The notes beneath the pieces were generated by a model that was given only the letters and a program-made list of their open reading frames with translations, searched no databases and was not told where the DNA came from. Of a stretch of 64,000 nt of DNA, positions 1 to 12,184 are shown one piece after another (the stretch's first letter is position 1; the number at the start of each line of letters is the position of its first letter). The stretch is from Limnoperna fortunei. Its lineage: Eukaryota > Mollusca > Bivalvia > Mytilida > Modiolidae. The DNA lies in contig OX104114.1 of NCBI GenBank assembly GCA_944474755.1, forward strand, positions 30,528,962 through 30,592,961, in the 5' to 3' direction. The translations under genes and the position numbers were made by a program.

Positions 1-1369
1 CTCAACGACTACAAAATTAGACTGCATGTTTTCTAATGACAAGGTATTTGAAGAAGCTTTACATGCTGTAGCAAAAACATGGTATCGAGTGAATGTTTCT
101 GTAAATTACCCCATCAATTGGTGAAACAGACAAATGTAACTATTTTCAAAAAGGTCATATCCAACATCATCTATAGGCTGCAACGCATGATTTATGTGGG
201 TTGATAATATACATTGGAATTAAACTTTTTTGTTTTTTTGGCCCACTTTACATTGTCAACAGACGTATGGGAACTGTGCCCATATAAAGGCAGCTGAATT
301 TTCTAGGTTTACCCGCGGGAATAAACATTCGAAAATGATTTTGCAGAAAATCTTTGAAGATCATATCATCTGACCAACCATTCTCGCTTACAGTACTATA
401 AGTTTCCGGAGGCACACTGTCCAACAATTACTGATGCAGATAGATACGGCTCTATACATGAACTTGGGGAGAGAGGAAAATAGTTCTTAATTCAATACTA
501 GGTAAGCCGCATTAAATAACGGGCAGTGAATTTGTTATTAAATTACTGTTAAATATTGAAGCGGTATTTTAGGCACTGTTATACACTTTTGGTAGATAAA
601 TTTGCAAGAAAATTTATAAAAGAATTAATGGCTGTTTAACCTCATTATCCATAAGCAATTTCTGGACTTTTTAAGGTGACGTTTTCGAGCACCATTGGAA
701 TTTCAAACTTTTCAAACATGACATCTTGCTAGCGATGTATAGTTTACACAGTGCAGAGGGATATTGGATAAACATTGTCAACTCCACATGCAAAATCAGG
801 CCTGGGTGCAATAAACAAATTCTTTGATGATAATTTTTTTTGTTCTCAATTTCAATCAATAGAACACATTACCATTGTTGTCATAGTTATTAAGAAAGTT
901 CTCATGCTTAGCAAAATATTTGGACTCACAAAGGTTTTATGGTGCTGGGCCCGAATGATATTACTAGAGTGCAAAACAAAACGTATATGGTGTACATACA
1001 CAACAAAACAAAAAAAGTCTGAAAAGGTTAGTTTTTGTACTGAATTGTACTGCATTTTACTCGACCGTTTTGCCTTTGTCTTAATTGTACCTAACTTTAA
1101 TCAAATTTAGTCTCATGTTGACTAGAATATCTGAATTAAATGTTTCGATAATAGTGAAATAGTCTGACCTTGTACTCTACTCAATTGTCGATAAGTCTTG
1201 TTATTGTTTTATTCAGTCTTCTGACTGACAAAACTGAACACGTCTCGACCTCATCTCGATCCAGTCTCGACTAGTCTTATTATTGTATGAATTATTCTCG
1301 ACCAGTCCACAAAGACATAATAAATCTGGACTCAATATGTAAATTTAAGGGTCTTTATATATTTATATT
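1..1369. other. No gene recognised
   Basis: AT-rich sequence in which I see no coding exon with family resemblance and no clear repeat boundary. Around 1176-1316 the words CTCGAC and CAGTC recur irregularly, like a very decayed short tandem repeat. The small open frames here have no recognisable motif. Confidence 0.5.
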
Positions 1370-1748
1370 TGACAACGGTTTCTCTTAAACATTTGCGGAT
1401 AGGGAAACTATTAACATGTTTTGCTCTCACTTTGGCAGGCACCAAGTTTAGATGAGTAATGAGAGACCCCTTAAGCGGAACAATTTCAGCATTACCACAT
1501 TGAATTTTCGGGGTGTCATGAAAAAAAATTCAAATTTTGATACACCGAAGTGTACCCAAGAAATACATTTAATATATTATCTGAATAAATGTATTTATAA
1601 ATTCTATATGAAACTGATTTCTAAATACAGCTCGAATATCAAATTCGATGGAATAAATTTACTCCCTGTCCATGTTACAGTTAGGCGCATCCAAATATCA
1701 AACTAATTTACTCTCTTTCAGTCAAATTCATTTACAGAGCCGTTGTCA
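1370..1748 (+). mobile_element. TIR element (MITE), family A copy 1
   Basis: A 379-bp non-coding element. It starts TGACAACGG (1370) and ends GCCGTTGTCA (1739-1748), so its ends are inverted repeats. Two longer relatives lie at 5288-5744 and 7552-8009. Shared internal landmarks include ACTATTAACAT followed by TTGCTCTCAC, GTAATGA.AGACCCCTTAA, and a T-rich TCAGTCAAA block just before the right end. This copy lacks about 80 bp present in the centre of the other two. No transposase is encoded, so it would depend on a source elsewhere. The target duplication is not clear, so the superfamily is left open. Confidence 0.8.
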
Positions 1749-1979
1749 TTTTAATATCAATAATAGTAAAAATATGCCCCTTTAACCTATGTTTTAATGT
1801 TTTCAGTGTTTTGGGTTCCTGCACACAGAAGCTGGTAATGGACAAAGCACGTGTCATGGTTTTCCGTTGTGATGCAAATGCTGATAGACACACCTCGTTT
1901 TCTGCATAGGAAAACAAATTTACTATATCTACTACACACAAGGAACTTCAACATCCTTTAAAAGACAATGTAGTGCTGG

Positions 1980-2955
1980 TAGCATGTTACCTGTCCGGGA
2001 ACACTTCCGAAATTCTGGTCTTTCTAAAGAAAAACAACCGAAATACTTATGTCTTCCTGGAAAACATGCACTAAGAAACCATACTCATCTTGCATTGAAA
2101 GATGGATTCGATATTGTTGTGAAAGGAAAATTAGTCAGTTTCAGTCGCATATAAGTGAAATTTTAGAATATTTTACTTACTTGTTTGATCGTGGTTTGGG
2201 ATACAGTACTTTAAATACTACTAGAGATGCTATCAGCTTTTGGAATTAAAATAGATGGTGTGTTAATTGGACAGAATCCTTTAATTATTCGCTTCTTACG
2301 AGGAGTATAAAATTTAAGACCTTCAGTACCAAGACATTCGTCTACATGGGATGTAGATAAAGTATTGCTTGTGCTTCGTAAATTATCACCTGTTAGAAGT
2401 CTTGACTTGAAAAAATTAACATTGAAACTTACTATGCTTACTGCATTAACAGGAGCTGCAAGAACCCAGTCTATATATTTACTTTCTGTAAATAATTGTA
2501 AAAAGTTGCGTTCAGAATACGTTTTTTGTTATGATGGGTTTCTTAAGCAAATTAGACCCCAAAAGCGGGAAATGTTTGTTCACTTTAAGGCTTTTACGCC
2601 AGATAGGCGTTTGTGAATATATACTGTTGTTAAAGAATATTTGAAACGGACTAGTGCGTTCTGAAAAAACTGTTCGAAGTTACTTTAAAGTTACACTAAA
2701 CCACATAAAGAAATAAGTAGAGATACTATTTAAAGATGGATAAGAACAATCTTGTTGAGAGCAGGAATTGACTCTAAGATTTATGGTCCACATAGTGTTC
2801 GATCAGCCGTTACTTCTAAAGCTATTATAAACTCTGTACCATTAGACATTATTTTGAACAAAGCAGATGGAAAAATATTCACTAAATATTATAACAAGAA
2901 CATTGAAACTGAAGACAGGTTTGCTCAAGGAGTTTTGAGATCTCATCCTTAACAG
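1980..2955 (+). pseudogene. Tyrosine recombinase (DIRS/Crypton-type), broken
   Basis: Remains of a tyrosine recombinase, the enzyme that integrates DIRS-like retrotransposons and Cryptons. The N-terminal core-binding part is in one frame (2049-2240, SWKTCTKKPYSSCIERWIRY). The catalytic part follows in another frame (about 2235-2620) and continues at 2752-2952. The catalytic residues are visible: the box-A Arg in GAARTQSIYLL (codon 2461-2463), the H-x-x-R of HSVRSA (His 2791-2793, Arg 2800-2802), and the nucleophile Tyr in FTKYYNK (2887-2892). It is dead. A single-base frameshift lies near 2230, a stop interrupts the frame at about 2307 (LRGV then TAA), the frame is lost again after 2616, and the stretch between the two Tyr-recombinase boxes is damaged. 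No RT, RNase H or gag was seen next to it, so DIRS and Crypton cannot be told apart. The family call is strong; the subfamily is inference. Confidence 0.85.
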
Positions 2956-3109
2956 ATAAATGGTGAGTATTAATAAAGTTTATTATTTAATCATAAGTTT
3001 CATTCTTTACGGTCACAGGCTTTGAAGTCTCATTTTTGATCGGTAGTGAGATGACGAAATAGAATTCCAAAAATTATACAAGACTTACCAAAGTTAAGTT
3101 GAAGTATAA

Positions 3110-3800
3110 TTGGGATTCCATGAGTCATAGACGGTTTCGAAAATGTTAACTCGACATGCAAAATTTCAAAAGAAAATCTTAATTCGCCACCTTGAGATCC
3201 CATTCAAATCAATAGAGAAATAAGATCTATATCGAAATTATACTATTTGATTTCTCAAACGAACTTATATAATATAAATAGTGCAGCGTGTCATTTGATG
3301 GGATACGGAGTTGGTCAAAAATGTCAACTGGATATGTAAAAATTTATAAGAGAACCTAATTTCTTCATATGAATAGCCACAGAACCCCAAGATGTGCAAC
3401 AAACTATATTAAAATAATTCTATTTATGTCGCAATAAAACATATTTAGTGTTCAAAGAGCAGAGTGCCAAAAAAGCGATATAGGGCGCCAAAAATATCAA
3501 CTGGAAATGTAGAAGGTATAAGAGCACCTAGAAATATCTACAAATTGAGAGCACCACGAACCCATATATAGGAAAATAAACTATATCAATATGATCTTTC
3601 TTGATTTCGCAACAAAACGCATAAAGTAAAGTGGTAAAGTGTACCATATAAGACGAGATAAGATGCCCGAAAATATCAGCATGACATGGACAATTGTATA
3701 GGGTCACTTTATTTTTTCACGTAAGGGGGTATTATTGCGGGGCTAAAAATGTCAATTCAAAAAGTAAAACGTATATGTAGGAACACCTTAAAAATATCTG
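3110..3800 (-). repeat. Degenerate satellite-like repeat cluster 1
   Basis: About four to five diverged units. The anchor phrase (ATGTCAACTGGATATGTAAA-like, then TATAAGAGCACCT-like) recurs near 3145, 3323, 3493, 3673 and 3749, mostly 170-180 bp apart. Between anchors the units share AACTATAT.AATATGAT and TTGATTTCGCAACAAAACG-like blocks. Read on the other strand, the same phrases appear in the cluster at 8015-9030. The orientation shown is chosen so that the two clusters read alike. No coding frame is shared between units. Confidence 0.65.
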
Positions 3801-4839
3801 TTTACCGGGTGCAATACAGAACCGTCCATTGAACACCTGGCGGTTAGATGAAAGGTTATTTACTGCGGTGTCAACGAATATGCGTGTATAAAAATATGTG
3901 ACAACATGCTCACAGTTTTAAAATACGGATAATTAGGTGATTACATACTTATAACAAAAAATGTTCCAATGGAACGCATCTTGTACATGTGACATATGCT
4001 AATTAAAAAAGGTAGCAAACACGTGCACTTTGAAACAATAACCATGTAATTGTATATTAAGAATACCGAGAACAACGTGTTGCTTCTTCAATGATCTTCA
4101 ATGAATATTTTCCCGCACGTTTTAAGATAAGCATTTTTCAAATCTAATCAAGTCTCTGCTAGTCGTAGCTTTAGTGAAAACATACAAAACTAAAATAACT
4201 ATAAAAAAATTTCCTACTTTTAAAAAAAGATGTAGATGTCGTATTAACACGCGAAAGACAACAAAGAAATGCTCCTCCCATAATGAAGTCTTTCCTGCCA
4301 AACCTACTGTATTGATTGGGTGGTAATAAATGTGATGCTTTTAACATACGGACCACACAACAACACGTAAATTCGCACTTTGTAAACGTCCGATTGTTGT
4401 TGCATTTTCCAACATTTATATTATCTGTTAAATTAACAATTGTGTGAAACAAAAAATAAAATAAAATTGGGGCAACACAATAACGGATCAAAATATGTGG
4501 TTTATTATTTCATATACACTGGAAATAAGTATTTTCTCACTGAAAGTTAGTGATAAGCGTATACTGCATATGCGAGTCATACATGTAAATCGAGGTTATC
4601 TGCCCCTTTAAGGGAGTTAACACCACATTATTCACAATAGGCGAATTCCAGCTTTTTCCTATTGGTAAGGTGTAGAGATTTTTATTCGAATTTGGTTTTG
4701 GAATTTTGATTTAAAAGATTAACTTAATCTTAATTATGTTGATTTACATTTTGGGGGTTTTATCGACATTGATAGGTCGTGATAAGACGAAACTTGCGTG
4801 TGGCAAAGTAAATAGTATTTTCGATGACATCCTATTCGA
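3801..4839. other. No gene recognised
   Basis: AT-rich DNA. The 106-codon minus-strand frame at 4171-4491 has low-complexity composition and no family motif, and I do not treat it as a gene. Confidence 0.45.
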
Positions 4840-5250
4840 TATAGTTTCTATTTCGCTATGTAAGAATTCAAAGTGGCTTCAATTGGGGCAAAGTATGGTG
4901 GTCTCATACTATTATACACTTATAGTTTTCTTTTTTCGGCCCCTGGTATGTCGTGGTTTCTAATATTATATAATTTATGACGGTCAAACTGAGGAAATCG
5001 CGTTTTTCAATTTCAACAGCTTTCATTTCCTTTTTTATTATTCAGGAGGGTAAACTTTGGGTAAATTATTGTGATCTTATGAAATTTTACGTAATGAGTT
5101 GTCTTTCATCCCCCAATATCCCACTTGAATGACATAAAATTTCATGAAAGATACCAAGGTTAATAGAATTTGCTACGCCAGAAGCTACAGAAATGAACAC
5201 TATATCAAAATAATTTTACTAGCAGGTGCAATTAAACATATATAGAGCAG
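4840..5250 (+). repeat. Isolated units of the satellite-like repeat
   Basis: Single diverged units of the repeat seen at 3110-3800 and 8015-9030. At 4846-4945 GATATAGTTTCTATTTCGCTATG is followed by GGGGCAAAGTATGGTGGTCTC and a CCCC block, the same order as in the 8-9 kb array. At about 5195-5245 an ACTATATCAAAATAATTTTACT block appears in the opposite orientation. Boundaries are approximate. Confidence 0.45.
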
Positions 5251-5287
5251 TTCATCATATAAACCATACATACTACACTACTATATA

Positions 5288-5744
5288 TGACAAAGGCCTC
5301 TTAATTATTTGCGTATAGGGGAAACTATTAACATTTTTTGCTCTTACTTAGGCACCAAGTTTCGTTGAGTAATGATAGACCCCTTAAAATGAGTGAAATA
5401 ATTTCAGCTATATCACATTAAATTTTCTGGGTGTCATGTCAGATACAATTTTCGGAAATTTAGAAACCGCGAAGGGTACTCAAGGAGACTAACAAACACC
5501 CATAAAATAGTCCAGAAATGGGCTTTGCACAATCAGCTGAAAAAGAGCCAAAGCATTCAACAAATTATATAAATAAATGTATTTATCAATTCTATATGAA
5601 ATTGCTTTTTATATACAGCTCAAATATCAAAATTCCATTGAATAATAAATCCATTGTCTATGCTACAGTTCAGCGCAGCCAAATATCAAAATAAGAACTA
5701 ATTTTCTCTCCCTTAGTCAAAGGTCATTTACAGAACCGTTGTCA
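5288..5744 (+). mobile_element. TIR element (MITE), family A copy 2
   Basis: A 457-bp full-length-looking relative of 7552-8009 (457 against 458 bp), with only scattered substitutions. The left end TGACAAAGGCC has one change from the family TGACAACGGCC. The right end is ACCGTTGTCA (5735-5744). It is non-coding. Flanks (TATATA on the left, AATTTA on the right) do not show an unambiguous target duplication. Confidence 0.82.
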
Positions 5745-7551
5745 AATTTAAAACACAATTTTCAATTTTCACCATTTTAACTGTATTTACTTTTTGTTCC
5801 CCATATTACGAGCAAATCTACCAAGTTTCATCTCAATCCAAAATAAAATAAAGCTGTTTCAGCCTATTTAATGAACAATCTTTCAATTGTTCAAATCAAC
5901 ACTTGATTTTTTTAAAAATCAACAACTTCCATGTGTCATTATATCTATAGCTGGATGATAAGTTTTAACTTTCGCAACCTATATATATGTCATAATAAAC
6001 CATAGGAAGGCTATATCTTTAAATAATATCAATATTGAATTCCAAAGTAATAAAAATTTTACCTTTTTTAAAAGAATAATGGGCACATTACATATCTTTT
6101 AGACCAAATTTTTACATTTACTTTATAATTTTTGTATTAATTGCACAATCAAGCATTCTTGAACAGTACTGAATATATAAATCATATAATTATGGTTCAA
6201 AAATGGGTGTAAATTTGTATTTATTAAAATTCAACCGATTATTAATAGGTTAATAGCAATATTTCCAAAGAAATTTCTTAAAAAAAGATTAACACAGCCA
6301 GGAGTTTTAAAGTACCCTGATGACATCATGCAAACTGTGACGTCATAATGCTATGATGTTGTAACTATATATTGTAAACAAGTAAACATCAACACAAGAA
6401 TTCAAAATAAATAGGGAAAGCAAAAAAAACATGTTTTTAAAATTAGTAACCGAGTGCATTTATTGTGTTCAAGGTCTATGGTTACCAATTGTAACCACTC
6501 CACCTACTTATATGTCACTTTTATATATATGCGCACATCCTGGCTTATTCAATCTACATGTGCCCCCCATCCCCCCACACACACACAATGTATAAGCTAT
6601 CTTTGTAATCTCAGCAAGACATTTCTGTGATTGTATTTCTAAAACAGGAATCAGATTATTATCTTCTAATTTTGTTCTTTAAATATGGATCAATTTCATA
6701 CATTTACAATAAAATCTTCATTTCATAGTTTGTTTACATTTTTCAATGCCTACAATTATCTCCCTTGGTTGGCAATGTTTTAACTTAATGAATGTATATT
6801 TTGTATATTGCTAAAAGGTAGAAATATGAATGTTGATTACAAGTCTTTCCACTTGGCAAAATGAAGCATTTGAGGAAAAGTGCGGAATTTAAAAACATTA
6901 TGTAGAAATGGACATGACATGCATAATTTATTTGGGGGAAAGAGTGCGTGGTAGATTATGACCTATCTCTGTCTGTTGCTACTGAATCAGTTTTTCATAC
7001 AAAATAATAATGATATAAATAAAATACAAACTATATTTTACTTGGGTCGCTTGCTTTTCGGTAAAACAGTATCATGGAAATGGTTAAACGTTCAATTGTG
7101 AGCAATATAATATAGAACCCTATCTCACAGGTTCCCGGGTGAATGCATGTGCTACGTGGGGCTGGGCTAAAGATGGGAAATGCACACAAGTATTTTTTTG
7201 TTTTGTTTAAAGTAAAATTTATTTAGTTGCAATAGTGTTTAACCTTACTAATGAATTTCGCTTCTGTTTCAATTGAGTAATTTGGCATTTATTTTGTCAA
7301 ATTCTTTGTTGTTTCTGTCTACAAGGAATTCTGAAAAATTCATACCATTAAAGGCCATGTAACTTAATGTTTAAAACCATAAATTTGCATGTTTTTGAGT
7401 AAAATTTAGACAGAAACATGTATTTTTTAATTGTTTACTTTTATCTGACAGAATAAAGTGAAAATTAAGCATTATAGCTGCAGTGGCTGAACTGATAACA
7501 TCATTAACATGCAAACCTTTAGACACAAAGTAAACAATCAACACTTCAACT
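5745..7551. other. No gene recognised
   Basis: AT-rich spacer between two copies of TIR family A. It includes a short CA-rich stretch at about 6575-6590. No exon-like frame with a recognisable domain was seen on either strand. Confidence 0.5.
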
Positions 7552-8009
7552 TGACAACGGCCTCTTAATTATTTGCGTATAGGGGATACTATTAACATTT
7601 TTTGCTCTCACTTAGGCACCAAGTTTCGTTGAGTAATGATAGACCCCTTAAAATGAGCGAAATAATTTCAGCTATATCACATTAAATTTTCTGGGTGTCA
7701 TGTAAGATACAATTTTTCGCAAATTTAGAAACCCCGACGGGTACTCAAGGAAACTAACAAACACCCATAAAATAGTCCTGATATGGGCTTTGCATAATCA
7801 GCTGAAAAATAGCCAATACATTTAACAAATTATATAAATAAATTTATTTATCAATTCTATATGAAATTGCTTTTTATATACAGCTCAAATATCAAAATTT
7901 CATTGAATAATAAATCCACTTTCTATGCTCCAGTTTGGCGCAGCCACATATCAAAATAAGAACTAATTTTCTCTCCCTCAGTCAAAGGTCATTTACAGAG
8001 CCGTTGTCA
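7552..8009 (+). mobile_element. TIR element (MITE), family A copy 3
   Basis: A 458-bp element with intact ends TGACAACGGC (7552-7561) and GCCGTTGTCA (8000-8009), an exact 10-bp inverted pair. It aligns end to end with copy 2. Its right end abuts the satellite-like array that begins at about 8015. Confidence 0.85.
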
Positions 8010-8014
8010 TATGA

Positions 8015-9030
8015 TTTGTTCCCATATCACAATTTTGATATTCTGTTAATTTCCATACCTAAGGGTTTACAGTTGAGTGCTTTGATAAATTTGTCTGTGT
8101 AAGATTGACATTTTCGACCCGTAATATATCATTCAATATAACACACCGTATTATGTGTACTATATAAACATTTGTTGCTTAATCTTATAGGATAATTTTG
8201 ATATAGCTTTCATTTCAATATCCATGGGGCAAGTGGGGTCCAAGGGACAATTTATTTTTGCTCAGTGCAATGTTACATGCCAAGCTATGTTTTGTTCTGA
8301 CGTCTATAATGATCAGTTTTTCTCTATCTAGGTGTTTAGTAGGCTCCCATGGGAATAAATTAATTTGGTCTCATACATTTTTACATGTCTAGTTTACATT
8401 TTCTGCGAACCATATTCCTCTTATATTACAAACTGCACTTTTTACGTTATATAGGTTTTATTTGTGTATCTATGGGATTAGGTGTATACATAATCAGTTA
8501 TCCACACCCCCTCCATGACATACTGCAACATGGTTTTTTTTGTCATTTATTAGCATCATTTTGGTATATCTTCATTTTTTCTATCTAGAGGTTCAGGTGG
8601 CTCCCATTCAGTCAATGTATAATGGTCCAATTTAATTTTGCATGTCAAGTTCACATTTCCGGCCGCTCATATCACCTATATGACATATTGCTCTATCAGC
8701 TAGAATTATTTTGATATTCCCTTAATTCCCTATCTATGGGTTTAGCAGTCCTCTCACTAAGTAAAAATATTGTGTTCCCAAACAATTTTCCATTACAGGT
8801 TTAAATTTTAAGCCAACATGTCCCCGACGTACACTATACATACACGTTTTGTTGCACCATTCATTAAAGCTTCATTTCTCTAGCTAAAGGCTAAGGGGCT
8901 CCAACGTATGGTGGTCCCACACAATTTTATATTTACAATTTTTTCTCCCCATTTTTTCCATAATATGACACACTGCGTAGTGTATATTTTTTAAGTTTAG
9001 TTGCGTCATTCAGGATGATCTTTTAAAGTG
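8015..9030 (+). repeat. Degenerate satellite-like repeat cluster 2
   Basis: An array of diverged units. The anchor (TTTTGATAT.G.TTTCATTTC, then CTATCTATGGG-like, then a TGGCTCCC-like block and a GGTCCCA block) recurs near 8205, 8318, 8460, 8575, 8725 and 8877, at spacings of about 115-155 bp. Each unit then has a TTTACATGTCAAGTTTACAT-like block and a CATATGACATACTGC-like block. It is the same family as 3110-3800, reversed. The small + frame at 8385-8588 lies inside it and is not shared between units. Confidence 0.65.
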
Positions 9031-9044
9031 TTTTAATACCGTAT

Positions 9045-10795
9045 CTGCCGCATATTTGTTGTGACATTGTGCTTTCAACAGTTGTTGTTCCAACGTTTGC
9101 CAGTTTCTTCGACTTTGATTTGTGGATTGTCTTTTCTGTTAGTTTCCTTGGTGTTTGGTAATGTGGTTTCATTTTTATTCGTTGGATATCAATTTACGTG
9201 GTTTTCGTGGGCACTATCTACCGACGAATTAAAGAATTCAACGAAGTATTATATGCCTGGGTGTTTAATTTACCCGTTAGGAATGAACATCGTATGTAAA
9301 AAAAAGAACGATCACATCCAACTGTTTTCTTTAAGTAAACTTCAAACTTTATACTACAGATTTAACAGTATTTGGATTTTTTTGTTGATAAGAATAAAAC
9401 AAGACATAGGAAAATGTATTATTCCTCAAATATCGTGTACAAATGTGTACTCCAAGAATCAAACAGTTAACTCCCGGTTGTGTATTTACGAGTATTTTCC
9501 TCTATATAGAGGATAACCACTAGTTAACCAACACTAATATTTAATATTTATCATTTTATATCATTTTAATATAAATTATAAATTCATTATTAAAGACGTA
9601 ATGATAATAATTCAAACAAATATTTTGTCGTCTACATAGTCTGTAAAATGATCGTTAGAATCTCGAAGAAAACTTTGATTACTGTAAAACATCATGTCGT
9701 TTTAATTAATGACAAGTATATGAATGTCGTAAGGTAATACTTTGCCGTTACACGTCAGGTAACTTCACACGCCTCCCGTACACTTAAAGACAAAACAAAG
9801 CAAATCGGCAAATGATTGGATTTACTCACATAAAAATCCGTTTTTGAAACAACTCAATCCACGGAAATTGATACCAAACGAATAATAATGAAACCACAGT
9901 ATTTTGTTGATACCTTCATTCAGTTGTAATTGTCGTAAAAAATTTATAAATCTGCTTGTGACCATTTATGGAACATACCAAGATACACAAAGTGAACAAA
10001 ATTATCAAACGTTCAATATGTAGTATAATTGCCAATTTAACTTTGAATATATTTTAATGTTTTTATTTAAACAGAATATCGGAATGAAAATCAGGTAGTT
10101 CACTACCGTATATTGGTGGGGATGGGGGTGCGAGGAATTTATCTCGGACTCCAGTTTCTTCCAACAATAAAAACTAGAAGATTTGCTATAGCTGACAAAA
10201 TGTAAAAAGTGGTTTTAAACTCTGTTTTAAAAATTACATGAAATAAATATATTAAATATCCTACGAATGTCAAACCAATGTTAAATGAATATCCAATGAA
10301 TATTAAATATGAATAAGTAACCAAGTAACCAACTCCACAATTCTTAGCAGCGTTGTTTGTTTTGTTTTATTATTTGGTTTCCATAATTTGAGCCTACATG
10401 TATGTTTTTAGCTCTGGCTAATATATTTTAGATAATTTTAATATCTTTCTTTCTTGCATTTATTTAATAGCGTGTACATTTACAACTAAACACATACTCA
10501 TATAATCAATAAGACATATGTATACAAAATAAATCTAAAATAATATCATAGATTACCAAACAAACTTTACAAATGGCGTCTAGGGTGATCTTCCGGTGTT
10601 CTTTCGTTTCATCTTGTTCTACATTTTCACCTTGACTGAAAAGTCATATAAAATTGCTATGTTGTCCATATACGTGTTTATTTCAAAGCGTACGTCACAG
10701 GGAGTGCATATTTAAATCACATCCTGGTATCAAGTGTTAAAGTTAATATCAGATATTTAAATTTTGTTTCTGTCTTTTGTCGAGGAAATTTAAAA
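9045..10795 (+). repeat. 1-kb dispersed repeat, copy A (with insertion)
   Basis: Matches 19892-20832 over almost its whole length. Shared blocks include CAACGTTTGCC.GTTTCTTCGAC then TTTGTGGATTGTCTTTT, ACCATTTATGGAACATACCAAGATAC, CAAACGTTCAATATGTAGTAT and TTTACAAATGGCGTCT. Copy A is longer because a 739-bp element with TA flanks sits at 9161-9899. No protein motif is visible in either strand of either copy, so I cannot name the element. Small open frames at 9061-9516 and 10139-10324 are not kept open in copy B. Confidence 0.8.
9161..9899 (+). mobile_element. 739-bp TIR element with TA target duplication
   Basis: A non-autonomous DNA transposon. The left terminus ATGTGGTTTCAT... and the right terminus ...ATGAAACCACAG form an inverted repeat of about 45 bp, including TTATTCGTTKGRTATCAATT in the arms (9162-9206 against 9859-9898). 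It is flanked by TA on both sides (9159-9160 and 9900-9901). The related repeat copy at 19892-20832 has the uninterrupted sequence here (GTGTTATGTATTTTTTTATT near 20003), an empty site. TA duplication fits Tc1/mariner-like transposases and some others; the superfamily is inference. The 151-codon frame at 9061-9516 crosses its left boundary and is therefore accidental. Confidence 0.88.
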
Positions 10796-11832
10796 GTCAC
10801 AGGTAGTGCATATTTAAATAGCAACATAGTCTGTAGTATGCACTACATTGAACTTTTAATGCTTTTCTAAAGACATCAATAAATTTCAATTTGTAAACTT
10901 GTTCATTAATGTAATTGTGTTTTTACAGGTACAGGAATAGCCTCAACTTAAGTCTTATACACAGATGAATAGTGATAATATGCACTTTAATAGAACTGCT
11001 TTAGAATATATAGGAATAAATACTGTAATTTACTGATTACATCAGTGTTTTGTTCAGTTCATACATATAGTATATATAATTATTATACATGTTGCGATGT
11101 GCACAATTAAGTGTGACAGAAATGAATAGGTAGTATTTTCACCCCACTTAGTATTATTTTTTTTTTTGCTCCAAGATAAAGTAGCAGACATTTATCAGCA
11201 CTTTATTTTGCATTGCTAGGTCAAGGTGCGCGAAATGCTCTGACATCAGTGTTCAAAGTACATAAGGCATATTGCTTTATTTGTCAGTAGATAGTTGTTC
11301 ATTTGCATAATGGACAATGAAAGTTGTACGGGGAAAGAAATAAATCGGGGAGAATACGTTTCTCAGTTGAATGTATTGTACTTAGGTTGGAGTTGTATGT
11401 TGTTAAAGGTTAGTCACAACTCCTGTTGTATGGCTGAACGGATTGGTTGCGAAATAAGACTGTTTATACTTTGGCAGGATATGATTTTGTTAACGTTGAT
11501 GCAAGATTCTGCACCAGAAACTGTGTGTTTGTTGGCTATGATTGGTATCTAATTCAGTCAATTGTGTACAATTTTTTTATGTCGTTTGACATTTGGTTTT
11601 TAATTGTTAAAGCTTTGCTTCTAATTTGTTTTATAAAATCAAAACATACTGGAACTGAGATTGACAAGCACTCCAGCCAGTGTCTGGTTACAGAAGTGCT
11701 AATTTTTGAATAGGTGATAAAAAATATTTATTGCGTATCAGTATCAAATTCGTACATTAACAAAGGTATAAAGGTTTGTTTTTCTGGTATTAACTGTTAG
11801 CCATCAGTCAATACAATAAAGTCGGACCGCTA
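10796..11832. other. No gene recognised
   Basis: AT-rich. A GTCACAGG.AGTGCATATTTAAAT phrase at about 10797 repeats one at about 10695, a small internal duplication at the repeat edge. The + frames at 11295-11713 overlap each other in two frames and show no motif. Confidence 0.45.
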
Positions 11833-12184
11833 GATGGCAATACCACGAAATTCGAACGCTGCAGGCCATGGTAGGGATTAGCTTCAATAATGTAGCTCCT
11901 TTTTATTCTTTTTTTTTGGACGGAGCTACAAACAGGTCCCATTACTCCTAACGGAGAAAGCCAGGACTGATTTACACCTGATATTTTTTGTTTGCATAAT
12001 TTATCATGTTTGGTTATTTAATTGCTGAATACTTTGTAAGTTTCTACTTTCACAGCAGCAGGCATTGTTTTATTTATACATTTTTGTCACATAGGTGGTC
12101 TCTATATTGTCAATACTTCAGAGAGGCATTTTTCGGGTGGGGCAGATCCTTAATCTGTCATTTTATTTAGTTTAAAGAGCTTTG

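Noticed and set aside
9061..9516. 151-codon + frame, partly hydrophobic, looks like a small membrane protein
   Set aside because: It starts in repeat copy A and runs across the left border of the 739-bp TIR insertion. Copy B does not keep the frame.
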